Shown piece by piece: positions 30,133-41,596 of a stretch of 64,000 nucleotides of DNA. Source of the DNA: Neoechinorhynchus agilis (taxonomy: Eukaryota; Acanthocephala); the NCBI GenBank assembly GCA_051530055.1, contig CM121342.1:3038001-3102000 (forward strand). Direction: 5' to 3'. The position numbers and the translations under genes are program-made. The notes under the pieces were generated by a model. That model had not been told where the DNA came from, made no database searches, and saw only the letters and a list, made by a program, of their open reading frames with translations. Every line of letters begins with the position of its first letter. The stretch's first letter is position 1.

Positions 30133-32780
30133 CTAAGGCGGCATGCGAGTTCCAGCATCCAACCTAATGACTTCTCCATTTAAATATGGATGATCTATGA
30201 TCATTTCGACAAATTGCGCGAACTCTTCTGGACTACCAAGTCGTCGTGGCCAAAGCATAGTTTTTGCCAAGAATTTCTTAGCTCGATCAGGAATTGTTTC
30301 ATCGATAAGTTTTGTTAAAAATATTCCGGGTGCAATTGTACAAACCCGTATACCGTACATTGAAAGATCTCGAGCCAACGGAAGGGTCATCGCTGCGATA
30401 GCGCCTTTGCTGGCAGCATAGGCAACTTGACCGATTTGACCATCAAATGCTGCAATACTCGATACATTGACTATTACAGGAGTCGATTTTATTTCTTCTT
30501 TGGATTCATCGATATCATCAAACATTTTTTCGTGAATTTCTTGGGATGTTTGCGGTAACGGAATAGCCATTTTGTTATCAGGGATCATTAGTGAACAACA
30601 AAGCCGTGTTACGTTAAACGTTCCAACGACGTTTGTGTTCAAAATCGACTTGAAATCTTCTATAACAGATTATCTCGTCGGATAAAAGAGAAAAAATGCG
30701 ACTTTAATTAATCATTCAAAACATTGTTATTGATTTTGTTTAAGAGTGAGTAGGCGGCACATCCATTGGAAACATTGTTTACAATAATTAATAACATACC
30801 ATTGATTTTTTGCAATAAGAAATTTTTTATTGTCTTTAATACATCTACTCAGTTCATGGTGTATTGTTCAAAACGAACACCTAGAACGCTCAAGTTGGAT
30901 TCTTTGTGGAATTTAAAGAAAATAGATGAATTTGAAGCACAATTGCGAAAAATAAAAATTTTCAATGAAAAGAACTGTCTTTTGGTAAGAAAGGCTTTCT
31001 TGTTTTTTTCTCTGCAAACAATTTGAGTTACCGACGTGAAATATCGGGGAAATAAATTAGTGAATTTAAATCCAGGGTAGGAAAACTACCAAAAGAAAGT
31101 ATATTTTCCCCGAATCCATTTTAGCCGATTTTATGATTTCGAGGTCAAACTTTTGAATGAAATAAGGAAGCTAAATCTTCAAATCTTAGAATTTTTAAGA
31201 TTCCACAACGATATTTTAGTGCCGTCGGAGCAAGCAGTGTAGAATTTTTAACAAAGCCAAATATTTTTTATCAGAAAATCATTTATGCGATTAAGAAAAG
31301 GAAGGCAACAGAGAATAAAAATGTTTCACCTTTCACATTGAAACATTTATAAATAAAATATGGTATGAAATTTAAAAATAAATGCAATTAAGATTTTATA
31401 AGTACAGTGAAACGTCGATTATCCGAAACTTCAATTATCCGCATCATCCTACTCAAATACTTTTGCTAACAGCGAAAAAACAAAAAGTAAGTATTTTAAA
31501 AAGTAAAAGCTAAAATTATGTAATTCTCTTCGCTAATTTTCTTTTTTTAAAAACTTCCATGAGACACCGAAAAAATATCGTATCCAAACGGTGACCGCTC
31601 CCAATTAATTCGCGAATAAACGAAGTTCTAATGCCTTTAATTTTTGGAACAAAAGTTCCTATTTGAGATTTTTATAATGAAATCTTTTCCTATGCTGTCA
31701 AAGAAAACGAACTTTAAGTATATTTTTGAGGAAAATTGTTTCTTAAAGCCAAATACAAGGGAAAGTAGATTATCCGAAACGTCGGCTTTTGTCCGGAATG
31801 TTCTCCTACTCAACTACTTTTGCTAAAAGATAATCAGAGACTTTACAGCGAAAAAACTAAAATGTACGATGGTAAAAAGAGATCAAATAAGTGATTATTT
31901 TCATCAATAAAGCTAAAATTGTGTAATTCTTTTCCCCTAGTTTTTCCCGAAAGTTAAGAACTTTGATATCTGTAGTCTATGTTTAAAAAGTGGATACACT
32001 GGGTTATCCAGAATTTTTTTGTCCGCTCCCAATTAATTCGCGAATAAACGACCATGCCGATTGGTTGTTATTAACCGAAACACGAAAACAATCGGCGTAC
32101 GCGATTAAGAAAAGGAAGGCAACAGAGAATAAAAATGTTTCACCTTTCACATTGAAACATTTATAAATAAAATATGGTATGAAATTTAAAAATAAATGCA
32201 ATTAAGATTTTATAAGTACAGTGAAACGTCGATTATCCGAAACTTCAATTATCCGCATCATCCTACTCAAATACTTTTGCTAACAGCGAAAAAACAAAAA
32301 GTAAGTATTTTAAAAAGTAAAAGCTAAAATTATGTAATTCTCTTCGCTAATTTTCTTTTTTTAAAAACTTCCATGAGACACCGAAAAAATATCTTATCCA
32401 AACGGTGACCGCTCCCAATTAATTCGCGAATAAACGATGTGTAATAAGGGGAAAACGAGATTATCCGTTTTTAAACTGTGAACCCGTTGCTTAGCGTGAT
32501 TATAAATCCGAAAGGCCCTTGCGATTCCAGCACAGTTGACGAGCACATCAAGACGTTTATCGAACCTTTCCGAGATTTGCTCAATTGCCGTTTTCATGGC
32601 CGTTTCGTCGGAGACATCAGCCTGAATGTCCAAAAAACGGTCCAGTGTCTCCTGATTGCCTGATTTCACCAAATCAACGGAAGCTACCAAATTATCCGGA
32701 TGCTTCGAAAGTAGACGTTGAACCACTGCTCGGCCGAGTCCAGAAGATCCACCTGTTACCAAACAACGAAGAACACTCAT
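30133..32780 (-). CDS. HSD17B10: 3-hydroxyacyl-CoA dehydrogenase type 2 (17-beta-HSD10), two exons
   Basis: A mitochondrial NAD-dependent short-chain dehydrogenase of isoleucine and fatty-acid breakdown, also a part of mitochondrial RNase P. Exon 1 (32780 to about 32471) has the nucleotide loop VTGGSSGLG, then DVLVNCAGIARAFRIYNHAK and VHSL (human HTLEDF). Exon 2 (30659-30133) begins DFKSILNTNVVGTFNV and carries VNVSSIAAFDGQIGQVAYAA with the Ser and the YxxxK pair (YAASK), then RDLSMYGIRVCTIAPGIF, and ends NGEVIRLDAGTRMPP, matching the human C-terminus. A 20-residue acidic insertion (DDIDESKEE) precedes the catalytic serine. The acceptor TTATAG at 30660 is normal. No GT lies at the exon 1 edge in the required phase. 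The 1.8-kb intron is bounded by inverted repeats and contains repeats and an antisense small gene. Confidence 0.85.
30856..31242 (+). CDS. 96-aa unknown protein, two exons, nested antisense in the HSD17B10 intron
   Basis: Not recognised. Exon A 30856-30984 starts with ATG (MVYCSKRTPRTLKLDSLWNL) and ends before a consensus donor TTG|GTAAGA. Exon B 31081-31242 follows an acceptor GGGTAG and ends at TAG. Both exons are in the same phase and the joined frame has no stop, giving 96 residues of basic, helical, probably coiled-coil character (IDEFEAQLRKIKIFNEK, FEVKLLNEIRKLNLQILEFL). The 96-bp intron is AT-rich. Support is the donor, phase agreement and frame. The upstream 5' end is not defined and further exons are possible. 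It lies entirely inside, and opposite to, the HSD17B10 intron. Confidence 0.5.
31288..31624. repeat. 340-bp direct repeat, copy A, with pogo-like terminal motif
   Basis: Almost identical to 32099-32437 (offset 811 bp). Contains CAGTGAAACGTCGATTATCC at 31406, the type of terminal repeat seen in pogo/Tigger-like DNA transposons, and ends in AATTCGCGAATAAACGA. A more diverged third copy of the distal part lies at about 31755-32053. Confidence 0.85.
32099..32437. repeat. 340-bp direct repeat, copy B
   Basis: Near-identical to copy A, with a GTATCC/TTATCC difference as the clearest mismatch. The high identity points to a recent duplication, by transposition or by unequal exchange within the HSD17B10 intron. 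Confidence 0.85.
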
Positions 32781-33053
32781 TTAAGGTTCAATTGTTCATT
32801 AAACAGTGGACGAATTGAAGAATATAGGACTAAACGAAAGAATAGCACCAGTTGGGAAACGTAGGATATCATCCATTGAAGCGATTGAAAATTCAAGCTA
32901 TCGAACACTTTCTGAATTGGAGTTAAGTTTGAAACGATAGAGAATGTTTCTTTAATGGTCGATAATAAAGCACAATTTATTTCCTTTTAATTTGAAACAC
33001 AAATTTTAGTAATAGTATTTAATCGCTTATTCTTAATAAGGCAAATATTGAAC
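32781..33053. other. upstream of HSD17B10
   Basis: Short spacer between the HSD17B10 start and the 155-bp satellite. It should hold the HSD17B10 promoter. No TATA motif at a clear distance. Confidence 0.4.
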
Positions 33054-34808
33054 TTGCTTATTTTATTTAGATTTTTTGGTCTGTTTTCCTCGATTTAATA
33101 TTGCCTTCCTTGAACATGCGAAAATTAAAATATTTAATTTTAATAAATCTCTAAAAATGCCGATAAATCTGCTTCCGAAAAAAATTAAAAGTATTCTGCT
33201 TTCAAAGTTTGCTTATTTTATTTAGATTTTTTGGTCTGTTTCCCTCGATTTAATATTGCCTTCCTTGAACATGCGAAAATTAAAATATTTAATTTTAATA
33301 AATCTCTAAAAATGCCGATAAATCTGCTTCCGAAAAAAATTAAAAGTATTCTGCTTTCAAAATTTGCTTATTTTATTTAGATTTTTTGGTCTGTTTTCCT
33401 CGATTTAATATTGCCTTCCTTGAACATGCGAAAATTAAAATATTTAATTTTAATAAATCTCTAAAAATGCCGATAAATCTGCTTCCGAAAAAAATTAAAA
33501 GTATTCTGCTTTCAAAGTTTGCTTATTTTATTTAGATTTTTTGGTCTGTTTCCCTCGATTTAATATTGCCTTCCTTGAACATGCGAAAATTAAAATATTT
33601 AATTTTAATAAATCTCTAAAAATGCCGATAAATCTGCTTCCGAAAAAAATTAAAAGTATTCTGCTTTCAAAATTTGCTTATTTTATTTAGATTTTTTGTC
33701 TGTTTCCCTCGATTTAATATTGCCTTCCTTGAACATGCGAAAATTAAAATATTTAATTTTAATAAATCTCTAAAATGCCGATAAATCTGCTTCCGAAAAA
33801 AATTAAAAGTATTCTGCTTTCAAAGTTTGCTTATTTTATTTAGATTTTTTGGTCTGTTTCCCTCGATTTAATATTGCCTTCCTTGAACATGCGAAAATTA
33901 AAATATTTAATTTTAATAAATCTCTAAAAATGCCGATAAATCTGCTTCCGAAAAAAATTAAAAGTATTCTGCTTTCAAAGTTTGCTTATTTTATTTAGAT
34001 TTTTTGGTCTGTTTCCCTCGATTTAATATTGCCTTCCTTGAACATGCGAAAATTAAAATATTTAATTTTAATAAATCTCTAAAAATGCCGATAAATCTGC
34101 TTCCGAAAAAAATTAAAAGTATTCTGCTTTCAAAGTTTGCTTATTTTATTTAGATTTTTTGGTCTGTTTCCCTCGATTTAATATTGCCTTCCTTGAACAT
34201 GCGAAAATTAAAATATTTAATTTTAATAAATCTCTAAAAATGCCGATAAATCTGCTTCCGAAAAAAATTAAAAGTATTCTGCTTTCAAAATTTGCTTATT
34301 TTATTTAGATTTTTTGTCTGTTTCCCTCGATTTAATATTGCCTTCCTTGAACATGCGAAAATTAAAATATTTAATTTTAATAAATCTCTAAAAATGCCGA
34401 TAAATCTGCTTCCGAAAAAAATTAAAAGTATTCTGCTTTCAAAGTTTGCTTATTTTATTTAGATTTTTTGTCTGTTTCCCTCGATTTAATATTGCCTTCC
34501 TTGAACATGCGAAAATTAAAATATTTAATTTTAATAAATCTCTAAAAATGCCGATAAATCTGCTTCCGAAAAAAATTAAAAGTATTCTGCTTTCAAAGTT
34601 TGCTTATTTTATTTAGATTTTTTGGTCTGTTTTCCTCGATTTAATATTGCCTTCCTTGAACATGCGAAAATTAAAATATTTAATTTTAATAAATCTCTAA
34701 AAATGCCGATAAATCTGCTTCCGAAAAAAATTAAAAGTATTCCGCTTTCAAAATTTGCTTATTTTATTTAAATTTTTTGTCTGTTTCCCTCGATTTAAAA
34801 TTGCCTTC
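33054..34808. repeat. 155-bp satellite, about 11 copies
   Basis: Head-to-tail units of 154-156 bp, each starting TTTGCTTATTTTATTTAGAT and containing CCTTCCTTGAACATGCG and GCCGATAAATCTGCTTCCG. Identity is very high, differing mainly in TTTGGTC/TTTGTC, TTTCC/TTCCC and CAAAGTT/CAAAATT. The last unit (from 34755) diverges and is cut short. No coding capacity. Confidence 0.97.
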
Positions 34809-35304
34809 AATTGTTCGTAATATTGGGTTTTTCTGCTCTTTATTGACTCCATTATGGCACTTTCTGTTCTTTTGGTATTCTTGGTCTTATAATCGTGCTA
34901 ATGTCTTTTTGTCTGCACCAATGATAAAAAATATAAGACAGGATTATTTCTTACAATTATTATATTTATTTTTCTCCTTGTTTAACTCTTCTATTCTTCA
35001 CTTGGAAGCAAACTTTCTATGTATTTGAGTGCATAAATTGATCTTGTTGATTAATGTGTTCTGTTAAGTCGAAACGATTGAAACTTTTTTAATTGCGCGT
35101 AGTTTTAGAAGATTGACAAACTGAAGATCAATTTTTGAGTTAAATCTGATTTATTGAAGCTGATCATTTTTCGATAGGTCACAAAATCTACTTAGATTTC
35201 CTAAAAGATACCAGACTGAAGATGACCGCTTGCATTTCCTTTATGTCGTCTCGTCAGGATAAAAAAATTACATAATTTTCTCTTTTATTAGAATTGCAGA
35301 CACG
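34809..35304. other. between satellite and sulfotransferase gene
   Basis: AT-rich, with TTTATTAG just before the gene's ATG, which could be a 5' UTR splice acceptor. Nothing else recognised. Confidence 0.4.
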
Positions 35305-37911
35305 ATGAAACTCAGTTTGATTCGACAACTAAAGCTCTTGCCTTCGATTTCACGTCTGAATCGTTTTGCGGCTCATAAAGCAAAATCAACTTCATCTCCT
35401 TCCTCATTTGAGGAAGATGAAAAATTACAGGTACAACGACAACGTTTAAAAGAAAAGATCGATAAGCGTCAATGGATTCGACTTTCTGATATTCCGATTC
35501 AAGACCGTCAAAAGTACCAACAAACAATGCTTATGCTCCGTTTGGTAGAAGTAACGAGTTCATTGGCACAGATTGGTCTTGGAACTGCCATTGTTTATTT
35601 CCTTTATAAAAAAGCAACCGGAAATAAAGATAAAAAGAAGACAGTGACTGCTTTTGATGTATTTACAACCAAGTCCGGTTGTGTATTGCCAAAGGTTAAT
35701 CAATCGGAGGCAGACGAGTCGGACATTTCAATTGATCGGCTCAAGTCTAACGATGTCGTAATCACAGGAATGCCTCGATCTGGTGAGACGACTATACTTT
35801 TATATTTTTATCTGTGACATTTTCAGGAATGTCTCTGGTGAGGGAGATTGCTTGGCTTTTGCGAAACCATTGTGATTTGGAGAAAGCAAAGAACATTTTA
35901 TCGGATATTAGGACTCCTTGTCTACACCGGACGCTTGCTGGAGATCCAAAAGGGTTCCTAATCGAATACACTGAAGACGAAACTAATTCTGGGATCTATA
36001 CTAGTCTTATTCCTTTAATTGCAGGTATTTTAAGAGTAGGAAGTTTCTCTCTTATTTTAAAAAGGTTACAAATGAGCGTGGTTTTATTTTTTAATTCTCG
36101 CCTAATCGAGGTTAATACTTCTTTGACTTGAAGAACAACGAGTTTTTAAGCTGTTAAGACAAGCAGAAATGTTACGAGACCGAAATTTATTTTACATGGG
36201 AGCTAAAAACACTCAAATTGGACACCATGGGACATTTAATGTAGGCACTTATCTCTTTTTTGTTGTCGATTCGCACTGTCCTACTCTTCGGTCCATTATT
36301 CTCTAGCTTCTTTATGCATTCCCAAGACTTTCCTTTTAACCTCAATGCCCCAATCAACACCTCCTTTCACAAGTTCCTTTTAAGAGAATTCTTTGTCGCA
36401 AGACATTCCCATAAACATTCTTAGCAATACACTTTCTATCGCAAAAGCATTCTCGGATTTCTCATCTTTTCTTAGTTATTCTTTATTCCCAATGAAACAG
36501 ATATGTTTATTAAGATTATGTTGCAATCGGACTTACGACAATAAACTTACTCGGGAGTTTCCTTTTTGGTCAGGAATGGTGAGACATCATTCACTTCTCT
36601 ATACCGCATTATCATTCCTCTGCTATGCAATTTACATTCTCCGTATGTTTTGCAGACGTCTCATCTTCCCCTCGTGGCATCATTCACATCCACTGATTCT
36701 CCTTTTTCCTTATTATCCACCAAGTTCTTCATCACTTCTTTTTTTGCGCCTGCTCTTACTACCGTCTCTCACTCCGAAGATATTTTCCTAAAATCGACCG
36801 ATTCCTTAACTTGTATGTTTCTGCTTGAATCCATATTCAACTCCCTTAAAATAATCAATTCCCTGTGGTAATTGGAGAACAACTAAGGTACTCAATAACT
36901 CAACTGAACCTTAATAAGTTTCCTCTTTATTTCAAGCATCCAAGTTGCGATATTTTAAAAAATTTACCCATTAATTTGGGTCTATAATCTTCCTTGGGAT
37001 TTGGTAAAAGAAGTCGAAATACTCTGAATCCGGGTTATTATTTAGGATGTTAGAACGCTAAGAAGCCTAACGTTGTAGCGTTAAATAGATGCAAAATTAT
37101 AATGGTTTCTTATTTCATAACATTAGACAGGCTTTCCATTTATTTTCTTAAACGAAATATCTGAAATACCTGCCAGAAACGCTTCAAATCAAAAACTCCC
37201 TACTAACATCAAAGTAAAATTTCTCAGTGTTAAACAATCTGCTCCACACATTCTGCTCATATTTGTCAGATAATCTGTTGTGTGCGGAATCCCTATGATG
37301 CCGCAATATCCGGATACAATGCTTTGAAAAAGACTAAGAATGATATCGTACCGCTTGGAGACTTCTTGAAAAAATCCGTTTTAAATGGAGGTATGACTTT
37401 TTTTTACCTTTTTCATTGATCATAAAGTTCACGTACACAAAAAAGAGTCATTATACGGACCATGGTGGAGAGCCTTGGAAGCTGCCCTCGAAATCAAATG
37501 TCTGGTCATTTCATTTGAAGATTTGATTGAAGATACGGAAGGAAAAATTAGGCAGATAGCTGATTATTTAGAGCTAGACGTCTCGGATGACAAAGTCAGT
37601 CGAATAAAGGAATGGATTTCCAAGTCAAACTTTTGGAATCAGCCTTGTACGAACCTTAGTTGGCTATCTCTTACATCGTTGCTAAAAAAGGGGGAAACAA
37701 TTATGGGTCCAACAGGTCTATATTATGATTTTTAACAAACAATTATTCAATCATTTATTTAGCAACTATGGAGAACTTTAATGGACAATATGGATATGCG
37801 TACGACACTGATAAATTCGGTAAGCTTGTTGCGGATAAATTGGGTTCTTGGAATGCAAAGACAAGTACAGTAAATATTCATGCACTGCGTAAATCTGGAA
37901 TTTTGTTGTAA
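35305..37911 (+). CDS. cytosolic-type sulfotransferase (SULT family) with N-terminal membrane extension
   Basis: Sulfotransferases move sulfate from PAPS to small acceptors. I reconstruct exons 35305-35782, 35827-36025, 36134-36240, one from 36656 (end unclear), 37270-37390, 37446-37715 and 37763-37911, with GT-AG borders and matching phases where both ends are known; introns are 44, 108, 55 and 47 bp. Family motifs: DVVITGMPRSG|MSLVREIAW (usual YPKSGTTW; here TTW is replaced by MSL), TSHLPL (usual RTHLP), CCVRNPYDAAISGYNAL (PAPS 3'-phosphate site, RNPKDVAVSYY), and KCLVISFEDLIEDTEGKIRQ (usual YEDM..D....I..IA). Before the domain are about 110 residues with a basic amphipathic start (MKLSLIRQLKLLPSISRLNR) and one membrane helix (AQIGLGTAIVYFLYK), suggesting targeting to a membrane, perhaps mitochondrial. 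The altered PAPS loop makes activity uncertain. Confidence 0.75.
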
Positions 37912-37989
37912 AGGTGATTCCGAATAAACATAAAAGTTACAGGTAATATCTTTATAACTTATGTTTAACTAAATATCCCAAGATACTTT

Positions 37990-40003
37990 TATTTTCTAAT
38001 CATTGTAGAGCTTACAGTCTTAATAATAAATTGTTTAGCTGTCTTAGTGCCAGATAAAAAGGGCCAGTGTAATTTTTTTCTAATTTCTAATAATTGTAGA
38101 GCTTACAGTCTTGCTGATAAATTATTTAACTATCTTTGTGCAAAAGAAAAAGGTTCAGTATATTTTTTTTCTAATTTCTAATCCTTGTAGAGCTTACGGT
38201 CTTAATGATAAATTGTTTAACTATCTAAGTGCAAAAGAAAAAGGTTCAGCATAATTTTTTTCTAATTTCTAATCCTTGTAGAGCTTACGGTCTTAATGAT
38301 AAATTGTTTAACTAACTTAATGCAAAAGAAAAAGATTCAGTATATTTTTTTCTGATTTCTAATCCTTGTAGAGCTTACAGTCTTAATGATAAATTGTTTA
38401 ACTATCTTTGTGCAAAAGAAAAAGATTCAGTATATTTTTTTCTGATTTCTAATCCTTGTAGAGCTTACAGTCTTAATGATAAATTGTTTAACTAGCTTAA
38501 TGCAACAGAAAAAGGTTCAGTATAATTTTTTTCTAATTTCTAATCCTTGTAGAGCTTACAGTCTTAATGATAAATTGTTTAACTATCTTTGTGCAAAAGA
38601 AAAAGGTTCAGTATAATTTTTTTCTAATTTCTAATCCTTGTAGAGCATACAGTCTTGCTGATAAATTGTTTAACTATCTTTGTGCAAAAGAAAAAGGTTC
38701 AATATAATTTTTTTCTAATTTCTAATCCTTGTAGAGCTTACAGTCTTAATGATAAATTGTTTAACTATCTTTGTGCAAAAGAAAAAGGTTCAATATATTT
38801 TTTTCTAATTTCTAATCCTTGTAGAGCTTACAGTCTTAATGATAAATTGTTTAACTATCTTAGTGCAAAAGAAAAAGGTTCAGTATAATTTTTTTCTAAT
38901 TTCTAATCCTTGTAGAGCTTACAGTCTTAATGATAAATTGTTTAACTATCTTTGTGCAAAAGAAAAAGGTTCAGTATAATTTTTTTCTAATTTCTAATCC
39001 TTGTAGAGCTTACAGTCTTAATGATAAATTGTTTAACTATCTTTGTGCAAAAGAAAAAGGTTCAGTATAATTTTTTCTAATTTCTAATCCTTGTAGAGCT
39101 TACAGTCTTAATGATAAATTGTTTAACTATCTTTGTGCAAAAGAAAAAGGTTCAATATAATTTTTTTCTAATTTCTAATCCTTGTAGAGCTTACAGTCTT
39201 AATGATAAATTGTTTAACTAGCTTAATGCAAAAGAAAAAGGTTCAGTATAATTTTTTTCTAATTTCTAATCCTTGTAGAGCTTACAGTCTTAATGATAAA
39301 TTGTTTAACTATCTTTGTGCAAAAGAAAAAGGTTCAATATAATTTTTTTCTAATTTCTAATCCTTGTAGAGCTTACAGTCTTAATGATAAATTGTTTAAC
39401 TATCTTTGTGCAAAAGAAAAAGGTTCAGTATAATTTTTTTCTAATTTCTAATCCTTGTAGAGCTTACAGTCTTAATGATAAATTGTTTAACTATCTTTGT
39501 GCAAAAGAAAAAGGTTCAGTATAATTTTTTTCTAATTTCTAATCCTTGTAGAGCTTACAGTCTTAATGATAAATTGTTTAACTATCTTTGTAAAAGAAAA
39601 AGGTTCAATATAATTTTTTTCTAATTTCTAATCCTTGTAGAGCTTACAGTCTTAATGATAAATTGTTTAACTAGCTTAATGCAACAGAAAAAGGTTCAGT
39701 ATAATTTTTTTCTAATTTCTAATCCTTGTAGAGCTTACAGTCTTAATGATAAATTGTTTAACTATCTGTGTAAAAGAAAAAGGTTCAGTATAATTTTTTT
39801 CTAATTTCTAATCCTTGTAGAGCATACAGTCTTGCTGATAAATTGTTTAACTATCTTTGTGCAAAAGAAAAAGGTTCAGTATAATTTTTTTCTAATTTCT
39901 AATCCTTGTAGAGCATACAGTCTTGCTGATAAATTGTTTAACTATCTTTGTGCAAAAGAAAAAGGTTCAGTATAATTTTTTTCTAATTTCTAATCCTTGT
40001 AAG
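37990..40003. repeat. 92-bp satellite, about 21 copies, each resembling a mini-exon plus mini-intron
   Basis: Units of about 92 bp start 80 bp after the sulfotransferase stop. Each holds AGCTTACAGTCTTAATGATA, AACTATCTTTGTGC and AAAAAGGTTCAGTATAA, followed by a T/C tract and CTTGTAG. The piece from GTTCAG to TTGTAG (about 39 bp) has the size, GT start, pyrimidine tract and AG end of this genome's introns. The remaining 53 bp would be an exon. Because 53 is not a multiple of three, a chain of such exons would soon hit a stop. Variants (GCTTAATGC, GCATACAGTCTTGCTG) recur in blocks. Confidence 0.95.
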
Positions 40004-41596
40004 CGTCCATATGATCTTGGACATACATAAGAATAGCTATTAACGTATTGGGAAAAGGCGCTTTTATAAGAACTAAAACTATTTAGTAAAACTTACAATT
40101 GCTAATATGTAGCGAAATCCGTAGGATAAGACTAAAATTGACTTCGGTATTATTAATTCATTTTGGTCCCGCATCTCCAAATATAACTTATTATTTATTA
40201 GAGATTGTTGTTTTCGTCGTTTCTTGTTGTGCAATTTGAAGTCACCAAGGTATGCGAGAATTCGGAATATCCAACAATAATGTTGATCGGACATCTTTTT
40301 ATCGAAAATAATAACTTATATAGGGACATGCAATTTCTTGAATTTGTGTAATAATCTGCGAATGCTCCACGCCTTCTTTTAAGAAGCAAAATAATTTTTA
40401 ATCCTTTTGAAGTATTCAAAGTCTTGGCATTTGCTTGCACCTAAAATAATATTAAATCTGCATTGCAAAAGTCATGATCCACCGCATTGATTGGCGCAAA
40501 ACTTTAGACTCAATGCCAATGGTTTTAATTTAGAATTTTATTCTGAACACAGTAATTCTAGGTACCCATAGTTAAGTCATGGCAATTTCTCTATTTTTTA
40601 ATTCCACTAACCAATGATATTTCCTAATAAAATAGTTCGGATTTTCGCACAAAATCTCTTTAGAAAAAAGTTTAAATTTCTGTCAATTAGAGAGTGACCA
40701 TGCACCGCTTTCGTCGGGTTGGAAGGGCAATAGTCTAATATGAATTAGTAAACAGTTAAACGCAAAAAATGTATTATTAGGGCGAAAAAGGCATTTCTAG
40801 TAAAGAAATTGACCCGAATCCCCAAAGGATAAATCCATTTCAAAAAACATTACTTATTTTCATCAATGAATAATATTTTTGTTCCGGAATTTGCATCAAA
40901 TGCTGACAAGCGTTAAAGGTTGGTTTCATTTATGTGTCTTGACTTTTTATGATTGTCCTAAAATAAGCTCTAAGATTGGAAAATGTCACATAAAAGCAAT
41001 TTCCTCAATCTACACAGGAGTAGACCTTGTCAAAACATTAAAAGGTGCACTATATCACTGCCATACGAAAACGCAACCTGCTAAGACTCAATATTGACTA
41101 TCTCAAAACGAGTTTGATCCAAACTACCCCTCTGAAACCATTATAGATTAAGTCGAGAGAGCACTTTTTCGCAATAGTGCTTTCATTATGAAGATTTTTT
41201 CGCTTGTTCTCAGCGATTGCCACTACCGACACCCTTTATCTACAAACAAAGTGTCCCAAATTTTCATAAAACCAAAGCAAGAGAAGTAACGATAGATGAC
41301 TGTCGGAACATTCGTCAACTTAATGATTGATTAGTCACGAAAAATGGATTTCCAGGCCATACTGAAATTATGTGAGCGATCCTATGGAAGATTTTTATGA
41401 TTTTGTGAATTTCTCTTTATATATTTCTACGTTTCACCCACAGCGTTCAAATTTAAAAACATTAATCTATATGTATATGTAAGTATCTCTCTATGATAAT
41501 TTGGAAGATCTTTTTGTTTTTTCAGAACAAAAAACAAATAGTCCAGCCATTTAGCACCGATTAAGTTTTTTGTTCATATGGATTAACTATATCGGA
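40004..41596. other. no recognisable gene
   Basis: AT-rich DNA downstream of the MECOM-like gene. Short frames at 40079-40440 and 40879-41097 lack motifs. Nothing else seen. Confidence 0.4.

Noticed and set aside
33054-34808. CRISPR-like array
   Set aside because: Units are contiguous 155-bp repeats without unique spacers, in a eukaryotic setting with introns.
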